Shown here: one piece after another, positions 1-8,703 of the stretch
Layout of the letters: every line of letters starts with the position of its first letter
Position numbering within the stretch: the first letter of the stretch is position 1
Assembly: GCA_023667265.1 (NCBI GenBank)
Contig: JAMPAJ010000001.1
Coordinates: forward strand, 1,355,151 to 1,419,150
DNA from: Alistipes sp.
GTDB taxonomy: Bacteria; Bacillota; Clostridia; Oscillospirales; Ruminococcaceae
Direction: 5' to 3'
DNA: 64,000 bases
Program-made: the position numbers and the translations under genes
The notes under the pieces: generated by a model
Database searches by the model: none
What the model was told of the DNA's origin: nothing
What the model saw: the letters and a program-made list of their open reading frames with translations, nothing else

Positions 1-25
1 ATTTATATCAGATGGAGGTTATTCT

Positions 26-1888
26 ATGTGTGGTATCGTAGGCTTTACAAATAAGATCGACAACGCAAACAAGGTCATCGGGGACATGATGGATAAAATA
101 AAGCACCGCGGACCTGATGCTGAAGGCAAATACGTGGACGGAGACGTGGCTCTGGGACATCGCCGGCTGAGCATTATCGACGTAAGCTCCTCCGGAGACC
201 AACCTATTTTCAACGAGGACGGCTCAATGGTAATCGTCTTTAACGGCGAGATCTACAACTACCGACAGATACGCGAAAAGCTTGTAGAGGCAGGTCATGT
301 TTTCAAAACCGAGACCGATACGGAGGTGCTCCTCCATGGATATGAAGAATACGGCGAAAAGCTGTTGGATATGCTCCGGGGAATGTTTGCCTTCGTGATA
401 TGGGACAAAAAGAACCGCGAGCTCTTCGGCGCACGGGACTTTTTCGGCATCAAGCCCATGTACTACGCAATTATGGACAAATGTCTGATGTTCGGCTCGG
501 AGATCAAGAGCTTTCTCGCTCACCCAGGCTTCAAAAAGGAACTGAATACCGCAGCGCTGGAAAACTATCTTACCTTTCAGTATTCGCCGACACGGGAAAC
601 CTTCTTTAAAAATGTATATAAGCTCCTCCCGGCTCACTTTTTCAGATATAAGCTCAGCGAGGGCAAAATGGTCATCCGGAGATACTGGGATGTGAAATTC
701 TCTCCGGACGAGAAACCATCTCTCGACGAGTGGACAAACCGCATTTCCGAGACATTCCACGATTCCGTCAAAGCCCATAAGATCGCAGATGTCGAGGTCG
801 GCTCATTCCTGTCAAGCGGCGTAGATTCAAGCTATGTTGCGGCTGTTGCAGACGTTGACAAGACATTCACCGTAGGCTTCGGCAGCGATGAAAAATACAA
901 CGAGATAGGATTCGCAAAGAACTTCTCCAAGGCTATCGGCAAGGAAAATACCGGAAAGGTGATAACTCCGGAGGAGTACTGGAACAGCCTTGAAATGATC
1001 CAGTATCACATGGATGAGCCTCTCGCCGATCCGTCCGCTGTGGCGCTGTATTTCGTGTGCAATATCGCATCTCAGCAGCTTAAAGTCGTACTTTCGGGCG
1101 AAGGCGCTGACGAGATTTTCGGCGGCTATAATGTATACAGCGACCCTGACGGCACATTTTATGACAGGCTGCCTATGGGCTTCCGCAGAACGGTCGGCAA
1201 AATCGCTGGAAAGCTTCCGGCAAAAAGAGGCGTGAATTTCTTTGTCCGCAAGGGCAGAACCGTTGAGGAGAGATTTATCGGCAACGCATATATGTTTACA
1301 CCGGAGGAGAGGAAAAAGCTTCTGAAAATAAACACAAACGCTCCCGACCCGACGGAGATCACGAAACCCTATTTCAACCGCGTAAAGAGCAGCGACGACG
1401 TTACCAAAATGCAGTATCTCGATCTTCATATGTGGATGGCAGGAGATATTCTGCTCAAGGCGGATAAAATGAGTATGGCTAATTCTCTGGAGCTGAGAGT
1501 GCCGTTCCTGGATAAGGAAATAATGGAGCTGGCGCAGCAGATACCCACCAGATACCGCGTGACCCACAAAGAAGGCACTGACGAGACAAAATATATCACG
1601 AAGTATGCCCTGAGACGCGCCGCAAAAAAAGATACGCCGGAGGAAACGGCTAAAACTTCCGCAAAAAAGAAGCTCGGCTTCCCTGTGCCTATCCGGGTGT
1701 GGCTCAAAGAGGACAAATATTACGGTATCGTCCGCGAATATTTTGAGGGCGATAACGCGCAGCTCTTCTTTAATACTGAACCGCTTATAAGGCTTCTTGA
1801 CGACCACAAAAACGGAAAAGCCGACAACAGCCGAAAGATCTGGACAGTATTTATGTTCCTGGTGTGGTATAAGGTTTATTTCGGATAA
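26..1888 (+). CDS. asnB: Asparagine synthase (glutamine-hydrolysing)
   Basis: Makes asparagine from aspartate, ATP and glutamine in the cytoplasm. The protein (620 aa) starts MCGIVGF, so Cys2 is in place as the N-terminal nucleophile of the class II glutaminase domain (about residues 1-200). HRGPD and a VFNGEIYNY segment, both glutaminase-pocket motifs, follow. The synthetase half has the PP-loop SSGVDSS at 263-269, and GEGADEIFGGY follows it. The length is normal for AsnB. A GGAGG lies 8 bases before the ATG. It heads a short plus-strand series with an HD protein and pyrB. A second, N-terminally shortened paralogue lies at 16046-17581. Confidence 0.95.
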   Translation: MCGIVGFTNKIDNANKVIGDMMDKIKHRGPDAEGKYVDGDVALGHRRLSIIDVSSSGDQPIFNEDGSMVIVFNGEIYNYRQIREKLVEAGHVFKTETDTEVLLHGYEEYGEKLLDMLRGMFAFVIWDKKNRELFGARDFFGIKPMYYAIMDKCLMFGSEIKSFLAHPGFKKELNTAALENYLTFQYSPTRETFFKNVYKLLPAHFFRYKLSEGKMVIRRYWDVKFSPDEKPSLDEWTNRISETFHDSVKAHKIADVEVGSFLSSGVDSSYVAAVADVDKTFTVGFGSDEKYNEIGFAKNFSKAIGKENTGKVITPEEYWNSLEMIQYHMDEPLADPSAVALYFVCNIASQQLKVVLSGEGADEIFGGYNVYSDPDGTFYDRLPMGFRRTVGKIAGKLPAKRGVNFFVRKGRTVEERFIGNAYMFTPEERKKLLKINTNAPDPTEITKPYFNRVKSSDDVTKMQYLDLHMWMAGDILLKADKMSMANSLELRVPFLDKEIMELAQQIPTRYRVTHKEGTDETKYITKYALRRAAKKDTPEETAKTSAKKKLGFPVPIRVWLKEDKYYGIVREYFEGDNAQLFFNTEPLIRLLDDHKNGKADNSRKIWTVFMFLVWYKVYFG

Positions 1889-1902
1889 TTTCTATAGCAG
1901 CA

Positions 1903-1940
1903 CTGTACAAAGCCGTCAGACGCTCTTTATGCGGTGTTGC
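1903..1940 (+). repeat. Half-copy relic of the 173-bp intergenic repeat
   Basis: This stretch (AAAGCCGTCAGACGCTC then TTTATGCGGTGTTGC) matches, with a few mismatches, the last 35 or so bases of the complete repeat at 23430-23602. Only one end is present, so it looks like a decayed copy. It fills the 87-bp gap between asnB and the HD gene and adds nothing coding. Confidence 0.65.
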
Positions 1941-1975
1941 ACTATACCGGCTGAAATGGAGGTGTTGTCGTAATA

Positions 1976-2644
1976 ATGGCAAGCAATGTGACCTACAAAT
2001 ACATCAAGCAGAACCCGGATATTATGGAATATATATGGCGTGCGGACAAAACCCTGGAGGCTATGGGTTATACGGAGCACTCCTTTGCCCATGTTGAGCG
2101 CGTAGCAAACGTTTCGGCAATGATATTAGAAACTCTCGGCTACGATGAACGCACGGTGGAGCTGGCGAAAATAGCCTCGATCATGCACGATATCGGCAAC
2201 GTCATAAACCGCATCGACCACGCCCAGAGCGGAGCGGTCATGGCGTTCCGGCTTCTTGATAATCTGAGTATGCCGGCAGGAGAGATCTGCACGATCATTT
2301 CCGCGATCGGAAATCACGACGAGGGCACGGGTCAGCCCCTTGACCCGGTATCCGCCGCAATGATACTTGGCGATAAAACCGACGTCCGCCGCAGCCGCGT
2401 GCGGAATAACGACCTGCTGACCTTTGACATTCACGACCGGGTAAATTACGCCGTCGAAATGTCAAAAGTCAGATTCAGCGACGATAAAGCCTCGATAATA
2501 CTGGAATTGCAGATAGACACTAAAATATCTTCTGTAATGGAGTATTTCGAGATCTTTATGAACAGAATGCTTCTCTGCCGCCGTGCAGCGGAGTTTCTGG
2601 GTGTGAAGTTTGAAATGATAGTCAACGGAAGCAGAATATTATAA
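1976..2644 (+). CDS. HD-domain phosphohydrolase
   Basis: A 222-aa soluble protein of the HD superfamily of metal-dependent phosphohydrolases. The metal-binding pattern is visible as His39, His71-Asp72 (MHDIGN) and His82, with a further GNHDEG segment downstream as in YqeK/RelA-type HD proteins. GGAGGTG upstream supports the ATG at 1976. The stop codon overlaps the ribosome-binding region of pyrB, so the two are probably co-transcribed. The substrate cannot be told from sequence; nucleotides or phosphorylated metabolites are usual for the family. Confidence 0.8.
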   Translation: MASNVTYKYIKQNPDIMEYIWRADKTLEAMGYTEHSFAHVERVANVSAMILETLGYDERTVELAKIASIMHDIGNVINRIDHAQSGAVMAFRLLDNLSMPAGEICTIISAIGNHDEGTGQPLDPVSAAMILGDKTDVRRSRVRNNDLLTFDIHDRVNYAVEMSKVRFSDDKASIILELQIDTKISSVMEYFEIFMNRMLLCRRAAEFLGVKFEMIVNGSRIL

Positions 2645-2658
2645 TGGAGGAAATAAAA

Positions 2659-3741
2659 ATGAAATCTGAATATCAGCACCTTATCGACCTGAGCGATTAT
2701 CCCGTAGCATGGTGGAACAAGCTCCTTGACCTCGGTGTAAAAATATGGGAAAACCCGGGAGAATACGCCCACAAATGCGACGGAAAGATAATGGCAACTC
2801 TCTTCTATGAGCCTTCAACAAGAACGCAGATGTCCTTCCAGACAGCTATGCTCCGTCTCGGCGGACGTATCATCGGATTTGACAATCCTGCAAACTCATC
2901 TGTTTCAAAGGGCGAAACTATCAAGGACACCACGAAGATCGTCAGCAGCTATGCTGATATTCTTGTTATCCGTCATCCTGTCGAGGGCGCGGCAAAGGCT
3001 GCGTCACTGACAGCGGACTGCCCCGTTATAAATGCAGGAGACGGAGGACACCTCCACCCGACCCAGACGCTTACAGATCTGCTTACCCTGAAAATCGAGA
3101 AAAAAACTCTCAGCGGACTTACTATCGGTCTCTGCGGCGACCTTATCAACGGCAGAACTGTTCACTCCCTCTGCAAGGCGCTGAGTATGTTCAGCGGCAA
3201 TAGGTTCATATTCATCTCCACTCCGGAGCTTGGTATGCCGGCATATATCAAGGATATAATAAAGGCGAACGGCAGTACATATGAAGAGGCAAATTCTCTT
3301 GAAGAGGCTATCGGCAGCCTTGACGTGCTCTATATGACGCGTATCCAGCAGGAGCGTTTTGCAAGCCGTGAGGAATACCTCGCCCAGAAGAACACCTATG
3401 TGCTGGACAGAAAAAAGATGCTCCTTGCCAAAAAGGATATGATAGTTCTCCATCCTCTGCCCCGTGTAGACGAAATTACTGTCGATGTTGACGACGACAA
3501 GCGCGCCATGTACTTCACTCAGGCAAAATACGGCGTATTTGCACGTATGGCGCTTGTTCTTACAATTCTCAGCGAGGAGAGATCCTCCGAGACGTTAAAG
3601 GGAAAAGTATACCCCGGCATACGCTGCGGAAATCCCAGATGCATCACAAACCATGAAGAATATCTGCCCAAGAGTTTCCGTTCAAGCGGCGACGAGACCC
3701 TGCTTGAATGTGAATACTGCGACGAAAGAAAGCTGGTGTAA
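2659..3741 (+). CDS. pyrB: Aspartate carbamoyltransferase with fused PyrI-type zinc domain
   Basis: Catalyses the first committed step of pyrimidine synthesis, joining carbamoyl phosphate to aspartate. The catalytic part shows the carbamoyl-phosphate motif STRT at 53-56, the SVSKGET loop and HPLPRVDEI. The last 41 residues have Cys323-x4-Cys328-x22-Cys351-x2-Cys354, with CxNPxCIT and CEYC, closely resembling the zinc domain of the separate regulatory subunit PyrI. The nucleotide-binding allosteric domain of PyrI is absent, so this is a partial PyrB-PyrI fusion. An in-frame ATG at 2644 contains the GGAGG ribosome-binding site of the ATG at 2659, so 2659 is chosen as the start. Confidence 0.9.
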   Translation: MKSEYQHLIDLSDYPVAWWNKLLDLGVKIWENPGEYAHKCDGKIMATLFYEPSTRTQMSFQTAMLRLGGRIIGFDNPANSSVSKGETIKDTTKIVSSYADILVIRHPVEGAAKAASLTADCPVINAGDGGHLHPTQTLTDLLTLKIEKKTLSGLTIGLCGDLINGRTVHSLCKALSMFSGNRFIFISTPELGMPAYIKDIIKANGSTYEEANSLEEAIGSLDVLYMTRIQQERFASREEYLAQKNTYVLDRKKMLLAKKDMIVLHPLPRVDEITVDVDDDKRAMYFTQAKYGVFARMALVLTILSEERSSETLKGKVYPGIRCGNPRCITNHEEYLPKSFRSSGDETLLECEYCDERKLV

Positions 3742-3742
3742 A

Positions 3743-4660
3743 ATGAAAAAAAGACTGACGGCAATGCTTCTCACAGTCTGCTTTGCCGCTGCGCCTCTTA
3801 CAGCCTGCGGAAACGACAGTGAAAAGGAGATAAAAAAGCTGAACAAGGAGATCGGAAAGCTCCAGGAAAGATGCGAGGAGCTGGAATCAGAGCTTGAAGA
3901 CGCTCATTCGGCTATTGACCATATGTCCGGGATTTTGGACGACGACGCCGACTCGATTCATGATTTGAAAAATGCTTTCGATTCACTTTACGACTATGTC
4001 GGAGACCTGGCGGAAGCCATTACGGAAATACCTGAAAAGGAAGAAACTACCGTGAACAAAAAAGGCGGCAGCAGCGGTGGATATACTAATAATAACGGCT
4101 ATATTTACGACTCTGACAATGCTACCGTGGCTGTTAAGTTTACATATGGCGGTACGTCCGATACACCTTCTTCCCCTGTTGATGACGAGAAGATCACTCC
4201 CAGCGGCACAGATGTTTCAGATTATGAGCCTGTGCAAAAATCCGACTATGCATTTTGGTTGGATATTTCCGAGGAAAAGAATTTTGTTTTCAACGGAGAA
4301 ATCGTCTGTGTGACGATGAAGATAAAAAAAGACGCTCCCGACGGCGTTTATCCTGTTGTTCTCAGAACTGATCTTTCCGATGCTTCGGGACGCGAGCTTT
4401 TCACTGACGAGGATATAGACGGCAGCATCTGCATCAACAGCAAGGCGACTCCTTTTGATGCGGATTCTACCGATAATTTCGTATTCTATGGCGACAGCAT
4501 AGCCTGTAAGCCAGGCGATACTATAAAATTCAATATCAGCATAGCAAACAATCCTGGTCTTGCGGCATTTGCTGTCTATATGTATTACGATTCCAATGCA
4601 ATAGAGATCGAAGATATGGAAGCTGTGGGTGAATTTAAGAAAATTAATGATAAGTGGTAG
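3743..4660 (+). CDS. Coiled-coil lipoprotein with a truncated cohesin-like C-terminus
   Basis: A 305-aa exported protein of unknown function. It has a lysine-rich start, a hydrophobic stretch and a lipobox ending in LTAC, with lipidated Cys22. Residues about 28-63 are a charged heptad-like coiled coil. A Gly/Ser/Asn-rich linker follows. Residues 258-305 (GDTIKFNISIANNPG then YMYYDSNAIEIEDME) resemble the first strands of a cohesin or cohesin-like domain, but the protein stops before the rest of the fold. The ATG at 3743 is 2 bases after the pyrB stop. An earlier in-frame ATG inside pyrB would hide the signal peptide. A strong terminator follows. Confidence 0.75.
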   Translation: MKKRLTAMLLTVCFAAAPLTACGNDSEKEIKKLNKEIGKLQERCEELESELEDAHSAIDHMSGILDDDADSIHDLKNAFDSLYDYVGDLAEAITEIPEKEETTVNKKGGSSGGYTNNNGYIYDSDNATVAVKFTYGGTSDTPSSPVDDEKITPSGTDVSDYEPVQKSDYAFWLDISEEKNFVFNGEIVCVTMKIKKDAPDGVYPVVLRTDLSDASGRELFTDEDIDGSICINSKATPFDADSTDNFVFYGDSIACKPGDTIKFNISIANNPGLAAFAVYMYYDSNAIEIEDMEAVGEFKKINDKW

Positions 4661-4667
4661 GAATAAG

Positions 4668-4702
4668 AAAAGACAGGGTGAAAAATCTCCCTGTCTTTTT
4701 TG
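4668..4702. terminator. Bidirectional terminator between the lipoprotein gene and dapL
   Basis: A 10-bp stem AAAGACAGGG / CCCTGTCTTT with a 10-base loop, followed by T residues on the plus strand and preceded by A residues that serve the minus strand. It separates convergent genes. Confidence 0.9.
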
Positions 4703-4737
4703 ATATTCTTGTTTGAGACTTAAGGCAACACAGCAGC

Positions 4738-5949
4738 TTACTGCATCTCCTTGACCATTTCTTTAAGTCTGTCCATAGCCTCGATAGTACGCTGTCTGTC
4801 GCCGAATGCAGTGAGTCTGAACCAGCCCTCGCCGTTTTTGCCGAAGCCTGCTCCGGGAGTTCCCACAACAGCTATCTTTTCCAGCATAAAGTCGAAAAAT
4901 TCCCAGCTGCCCATATTTCCGGGACACTTGAACCAGATGTAGGGCGAATTGACGCCGCCGGTAAACCTGATTCCCAGTTCAGTCATAGTATCAGCGATAA
5001 TACGCGCATTTTCCTGATAATAAGCAATGTTCTCGTGTATCTGCTTCAAGCCCTCTTCTGTGAAAACGGCCGCAGCCGCACACTGTACCGGGTAGGAAAC
5101 GCCGTTGAACTTGCTGCCCTGACGTCTGCCCCAGAGCTGAGCCACTGAAACGTCACTGCCGTCGCTTGCCTTGACGATAAGCTCATTGGGGATAACCGTG
5201 TAGCCGCAGCGCATACCGGTAAATCCGGCAGTCTTGGAAAGCGAGCACATCTCGATCGCCACTTCCTTTGCACCCTCAACACAGTAAATGCTTCTGGGAA
5301 TGCCATCCTCTGTGATAAACGCCTCATATGCGGAATCGTAAATAATAACGGCATTATTCTGCTTAGCGTAATCTATCCAGATCTTCAGCTGCTCCGCCGT
5401 ATAAACCGAGCCTGTGGGATTGTTAGGCGAGCAGAGGTAGATAATATCAGCGTGAACGCCGAAATCAGGCATTGCAGCAAAGCCGTTCTCCTCGTTTGAA
5501 TCAGCGTATATTATCTTTCTTCCGTTCATCAGGTTGGAGTCCACATAAACGGGGTATGCCGGGTCTGTGACCAGAATAATATTGTCGTCGCCGAAAATGT
5601 CGACGATATTTCCGCAGTCAGCCTTTGCGCCGTCGTTTATACGTATCGTATCGGCAGGAACGTCTGCACCGAAGCTCCTGTAATAACCCGAAACAGCCTC
5701 GCGAAGAAAATCATATCCTGCGCCGCTGTCCTCATAGCCCTTAAAAGTCTCTTTCACGCCCATTTCATCGCAGCCCTTTTTCATGGCGTCAATTACCACC
5801 GGGGCGATAGGCAGCGTAACGTCTCCGATTCCCATTCTGATAATGTCGGCATCGGGATTTGCAGCCTTAAAAGCGTTTATTTTCTTTGCGATATTGATAA
5901 AAAGATAGTTCTTTTCCATTTTCAGGAAGTTTTCATTTAACTGCGGCAT
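4738..5949 (-). CDS. dapL: LL-diaminopimelate aminotransferase
   Basis: Converts tetrahydrodipicolinate directly to LL-2,6-diaminopimelate in lysine and peptidoglycan synthesis, bypassing the succinylase and acetylase routes. It is a 403-aa fold-type I PLP enzyme: SPNNPTG at 174-180, YDSAYE at 204-209, and the Schiff-base lysine K239 in SLSKTAGFTGMR. It overlaps the 3' end of dapF by 13 bases. The enzyme immediately after it in the pathway is therefore made from the same transcript. Confidence 0.95.
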   Translation of the reverse strand: MPQLNENFLKMEKNYLFINIAKKINAFKAANPDADIIRMGIGDVTLPIAPVVIDAMKKGCDEMGVKETFKGYEDSGAGYDFLREAVSGYYRSFGADVPADTIRINDGAKADCGNIVDIFGDDNIILVTDPAYPVYVDSNLMNGRKIIYADSNEENGFAAMPDFGVHADIIYLCSPNNPTGSVYTAEQLKIWIDYAKQNNAVIIYDSAYEAFITEDGIPRSIYCVEGAKEVAIEMCSLSKTAGFTGMRCGYTVIPNELIVKASDGSDVSVAQLWGRRQGSKFNGVSYPVQCAAAAVFTEEGLKQIHENIAYYQENARIIADTMTELGIRFTGGVNSPYIWFKCPGNMGSWEFFDFMLEKIAVVGTPGAGFGKNGEGWFRLTAFGDRQRTIEAMDRLKEMVKEMQ

Positions 5950-6818
5950 ACCACATTCTCCTTTGCATCTTCAATATATTTGTCGTCTACAGCTCCGTCG
6001 CAGATAAACGCTGCCGGACCTGTCATAAGCACCGTTTCGTCAGACTGATACGTTATCCTCAGATCGCCGCCGCGGAGGTGTATAAGTATTTCCTCGTCGT
6101 GCTTGCAGAAGCCGTTGAGTACAGCCGCTACAGCCGAAGCACAGGCTCCTGTACCGCAGGCAAAGGTCTCGCCGCTTCCGCGCTCCCACACGCGCATATC
6201 GAGGGTATGCTCATCAATAACACGGATAAATTCTGTATTTATCCTGTTCGGGAACAGGCTGTGATTCTCAAAGCAGGGCCCGATCTTTTCCAGCTCAAGG
6301 TCTGCAATGCTGTCCATAAAAACAACGGCATGGGGATTTCCCATTGATACGCAGGTGATGTCATATTTCTTGCCGCTGACCTCTGTAGGAACGCTGATAA
6401 AACGCTCCAGTTCGCTGTTTACCGGGATATTTGCCGGTTCGAGGATAGCCTTGCCCATATCGACGCGTACAAGCTCCACCTTGTTATTTTCGTCCAGGAA
6501 AAGCCTGAGATACTTGATACCCGAATTTGTCTCCAGAGTTACGTCCGTTTTATCGGTCAGACCTTTTTCGTAAACATATTTTCCGATACAGCGCGTAGCA
6601 TTTCCGCACATCATCGCCTCTGAACCGTCGGCATTGAAAATACGCATACGGAAATCAGCCTTATCCGACGGCATAATGAGCACCAGTCCGTCAGAGCCTA
6701 TACCCTTGCGCACATCGCTGAGTATGACAGATACTTTTTCCGGGTCAGCCACGTTCTCCTCAAAGCAGTTGACGTAAATGTAGTCATTGCCAATACCGTG
6801 CATTTTTGTAAATTTCAT
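5937..6818 (-). CDS. dapF: Diaminopimelate epimerase
   Basis: Interconverts LL- and meso-diaminopimelate. The protein (293 aa) starts MKFTKMHGIGNDY, the family's standard N-terminus. It has both catalytic cysteines: Cys71 in MMCGNATRC and Cys221 in GETFACGTGACAS. An upstream in-frame ATG would add 38 unrelated residues across the promoter, so the ATG at 6818 with an AAAGGA box is preferred. First gene of the dapF-dapL unit, behind a clear promoter at 6861-6889. Confidence 0.95.
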   Translation of the reverse strand: MKFTKMHGIGNDYIYVNCFEENVADPEKVSVILSDVRKGIGSDGLVLIMPSDKADFRMRIFNADGSEAMMCGNATRCIGKYVYEKGLTDKTDVTLETNSGIKYLRLFLDENNKVELVRVDMGKAILEPANIPVNSELERFISVPTEVSGKKYDITCVSMGNPHAVVFMDSIADLELEKIGPCFENHSLFPNRINTEFIRVIDEHTLDMRVWERGSGETFACGTGACASAVAAVLNGFCKHDEEILIHLRGGDLRITYQSDETVLMTGPAAFICDGAVDDKYIEDAKENVVCRS

Positions 6819-6860
6819 AGCATCGTCCTTTCGCAACAAATTTTCAATTCTCCCGATACT

Positions 6861-6889
6861 ATTATAATACTTTATACGGGAAAAGTCAA
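6861..6889 (-). promoter_or_regulatory. Sigma-A promoter of dapF-dapL
   Basis: On the minus strand: TTGACT, a 17-base spacer, TATAAT. The start codon lies about 35 bases beyond the likely transcription start. The -35 box directly touches the edge of the repeat at 6890. Confidence 0.85.
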
Positions 6890-7116
6890 GGGCAACGCCG
6901 CACGAAGCACATCTGACGATTTTGCATGTCATCTGCTTGCATATTTTCCGTCATCTTGCACAGAAATTCCTTGACATACGTGATCTCCCCACTGGGGAGG
7001 TGTCACGAAGTGACAGAGGGGCTGACCGACAGACCAGTATGCCTACGTCATTTCTGTACAATCTGACAAAAAATCTGACTTCGCATCTGCCGCACAATCT
7101 TCGTGCGGTATTGCCC
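6890..7116 (+). repeat. Intergenic repeat, copy A, with a nested insertion
   Basis: Begins GGGCAACGCCGCAC and ends GTGCGGTATTGCCC, so its ends are inverted repeats. Without the 54 bases at 6981-7034 it is 173 bp long and lines up along its whole length with the reverse complement of 23430-23602. Shared internal blocks include CTGCTTGCATATTTTCCGTC, CTTGACATACG, CAGTATGCC and AAAATCTGACTTCGCATCT. No open reading frame inside resembles a protein. With the dapF promoter and the terminator at 7122-7151 it accounts for the whole 339-bp gap between dapF and the SPFH gene. Confidence 0.85.
6981..7034 (+). repeat. 54-bp sequence nested in repeat copy A
   Basis: Present in copy A but replaced by a single G at the same site (ATACG|CAGTATG) in copy B. 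It holds two short hairpins, CTCCCC-ACT-GGGGAG and TGTCAC-GAA-GTGACA. Its site is the centre of the host repeat, which suggests a second, smaller mobile palindromic sequence inserted there. Confidence 0.7.
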
Positions 7117-7121
7117 AAGAA

Positions 7122-7151
7122 AAACTCCCTCCGAAATATCGGAAGGAGTTT
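7122..7151 (-). terminator. Terminator of the SPFH/zinc-ribbon gene
   Basis: Stem AAACTCC / GGAGTTT continued by CCGA / TCGG around an AATA loop. On the minus strand it is followed by TTTTTCTT, six bases after the stop codon. Confidence 0.8.
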
Positions 7152-7157
7152 ATAAAA

Positions 7158-8528
7158 TCAATTAACTTTATCATCGTCAGTGAACGGATCTCCGCAGTTT
7201 GCGCAGAATTTGGGTGGATTCATTGGGTCAACAGGCTCCCAGCCGCACTTGTCGCACTTATAAAGGGGCGCATCTGCCGGCTTCGGCTTACCGCACTCTG
7301 CGCAGAATCTGCCCTTGTTCACAGCGCCGCACTGGCAAGTCCAGCCGTCAGCAGGTCTGGGCTTTCCGCAGTTTGCACAGAACTTGCCTGTGTTCGATGT
7401 TCCGCATCCGCAAGTCCAGCCGTCGCCTACAGTCGGCATAGGCTTTCCGCAGTTGGCGCAGAACTTGCCTGTATTCGCTGTTCCGCAGCTGCACCTCCAG
7501 GAATTTGCACCGTTTGACCCATTGACAGCGGCAGCCATATTCATAACATTCTGGGACGCCATTCCGTTAGCCTGCTGAGCCATATTCATACCGAAAAAGC
7601 CCATTGCCGCGCCGTTGGAATTTTTTGAAGCGTTCATCAGGGCCTGATTCTGCGCCTCCATAGACTTCGCCATAGCAACCTGTGGATTTGCATTCCACAT
7701 AATGTCCTCGCACTGCTTGATGCGATCCTCATCCTCTTTGGGGATGGACACCGAGCGGATAGCGACTGTACCGATCTCGATACCGCGCTTATCGCGCCAC
7801 TCCGACTTGAACAGCTTGTTCATCTCCTCAGTAATGGCAAGAGTATTGTTCGGCAGCTCGTCGTATCTCATGGAATTGGAGAGCTGTGCAAAGGCAGGCT
7901 GGAGCTTTGCGATGAATTCGTTGTAGAGCGTGTTGTCCAGCTGATCGCGCGTATAAACGCCGGAAACGTTTCCGCAGACATTGGTATAGAAGAGCATCGG
8001 GTCAACGATCTTGTAGGAGAAAATACCGTTGCAGCGAAGACCTACAGTGAAGCTTCTTCCGAGGTCTGCGTAAGAAACCCTGAAAGGAACAGGCTGCGCC
8101 GTACCGAACTTATTATCGGTGATCTCCTTCATATTGAAATAGTAGATACGCTGGTCATGAGCGGCATCTCCGCCAAAGGAAATACGCTTGCCCATAGTCT
8201 TGAACGTATCGAGAATCCCCTTGAAGCCGCCTACAAAAAGGCTCGGCTCAGTAGATGTGTCGTAAGTATACTCACCGGGAACAGCGCATATCTCCACAAC
8301 GCTTCCCTGATCCACGATGATCATGCACTGACCCTCGTTTACGACCAGAACGCTGCCGTTTGTTATGATATTGTCGCCGCCCTTTGTGTTTGAAGAGCCT
8401 TTGCCTGTTTTTCTTGTGCCCTTTGCTACAAGAACGTTGGCAGGCAGAGCTTCACAACAGAAATAGTCCTTCCATGTATCGGCAAGAGTTGAGCCGACGC
8501 CGGACATAACAGCTTTAATAAGTCCCAT
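7158..8528 (-). CDS. SPFH-domain protein with four C-terminal zinc ribbons
   Basis: A 456-aa protein resembling the YdjI/virion-core-like group of bacterial SPFH (stomatin/prohibitin-like) proteins. Residues to about 290 form the SPFH-type region, rich in beta strands, then a helix. Next is a Met/Asn/Ala-rich linker. The last 110 or so residues carry four zinc ribbons: three close repeats of the form WxCxCGxxNxGxFCAxCGKP and a fourth, YKCDKCGW...FCANCGDP. There is no signal peptide or clear membrane span. In Bacillus the related YdjI helps recruit phage-shock-type proteins to membranes; a membrane-stress scaffold role here is inference. GGAG precedes the ATG. Confidence 0.8.
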   Translation of the reverse strand: MGLIKAVMSGVGSTLADTWKDYFCCEALPANVLVAKGTRKTGKGSSNTKGGDNIITNGSVLVVNEGQCMIIVDQGSVVEICAVPGEYTYDTSTEPSLFVGGFKGILDTFKTMGKRISFGGDAAHDQRIYYFNMKEITDNKFGTAQPVPFRVSYADLGRSFTVGLRCNGIFSYKIVDPMLFYTNVCGNVSGVYTRDQLDNTLYNEFIAKLQPAFAQLSNSMRYDELPNNTLAITEEMNKLFKSEWRDKRGIEIGTVAIRSVSIPKEDEDRIKQCEDIMWNANPQVAMAKSMEAQNQALMNASKNSNGAAMGFFGMNMAQQANGMASQNVMNMAAAVNGSNGANSWRCSCGTANTGKFCANCGKPMPTVGDGWTCGCGTSNTGKFCANCGKPRPADGWTCQCGAVNKGRFCAECGKPKPADAPLYKCDKCGWEPVDPMNPPKFCANCGDPFTDDDKVN

Positions 8529-8566
8529 TTTACTACTCCTTTCGGGTAAACCCGTATATTATTATA

Positions 8567-8595
8567 ATTATAGCATATAATCAGCAAAAAAGCAA
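8567..8595 (-). promoter_or_regulatory. Promoter of the SPFH gene, carried by a repeat
   Basis: On the minus strand: TTGCTT, a 17-base spacer, TATAAT, 39 bases before the start codon. It is the P module of the intergenic repeat at 8567-8733. Confidence 0.7.
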
Positions 8596-8703
8596 CAGCC
8601 GCGGAGAAAATTTTGTCTGATAATAAATCAGTGAGGAACGAACGGTCACGTGAATTGCCCGTGGGGGCTGCCCCACCGCGAAATTGCCGGCGGAGGCTCT
8701 CCG

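Noticed and set aside
827-1807. 326-codon open frame on the minus strand
   Set aside because: Antisense to asnB, with a low-complexity Cys/His/Phe-rich translation and no family features.
4720-4735. Another relic of the 173-bp repeat beside dapL
   Set aside because: Only about nine bases (AGGCAACAC) match one end, which is too short to separate from chance.
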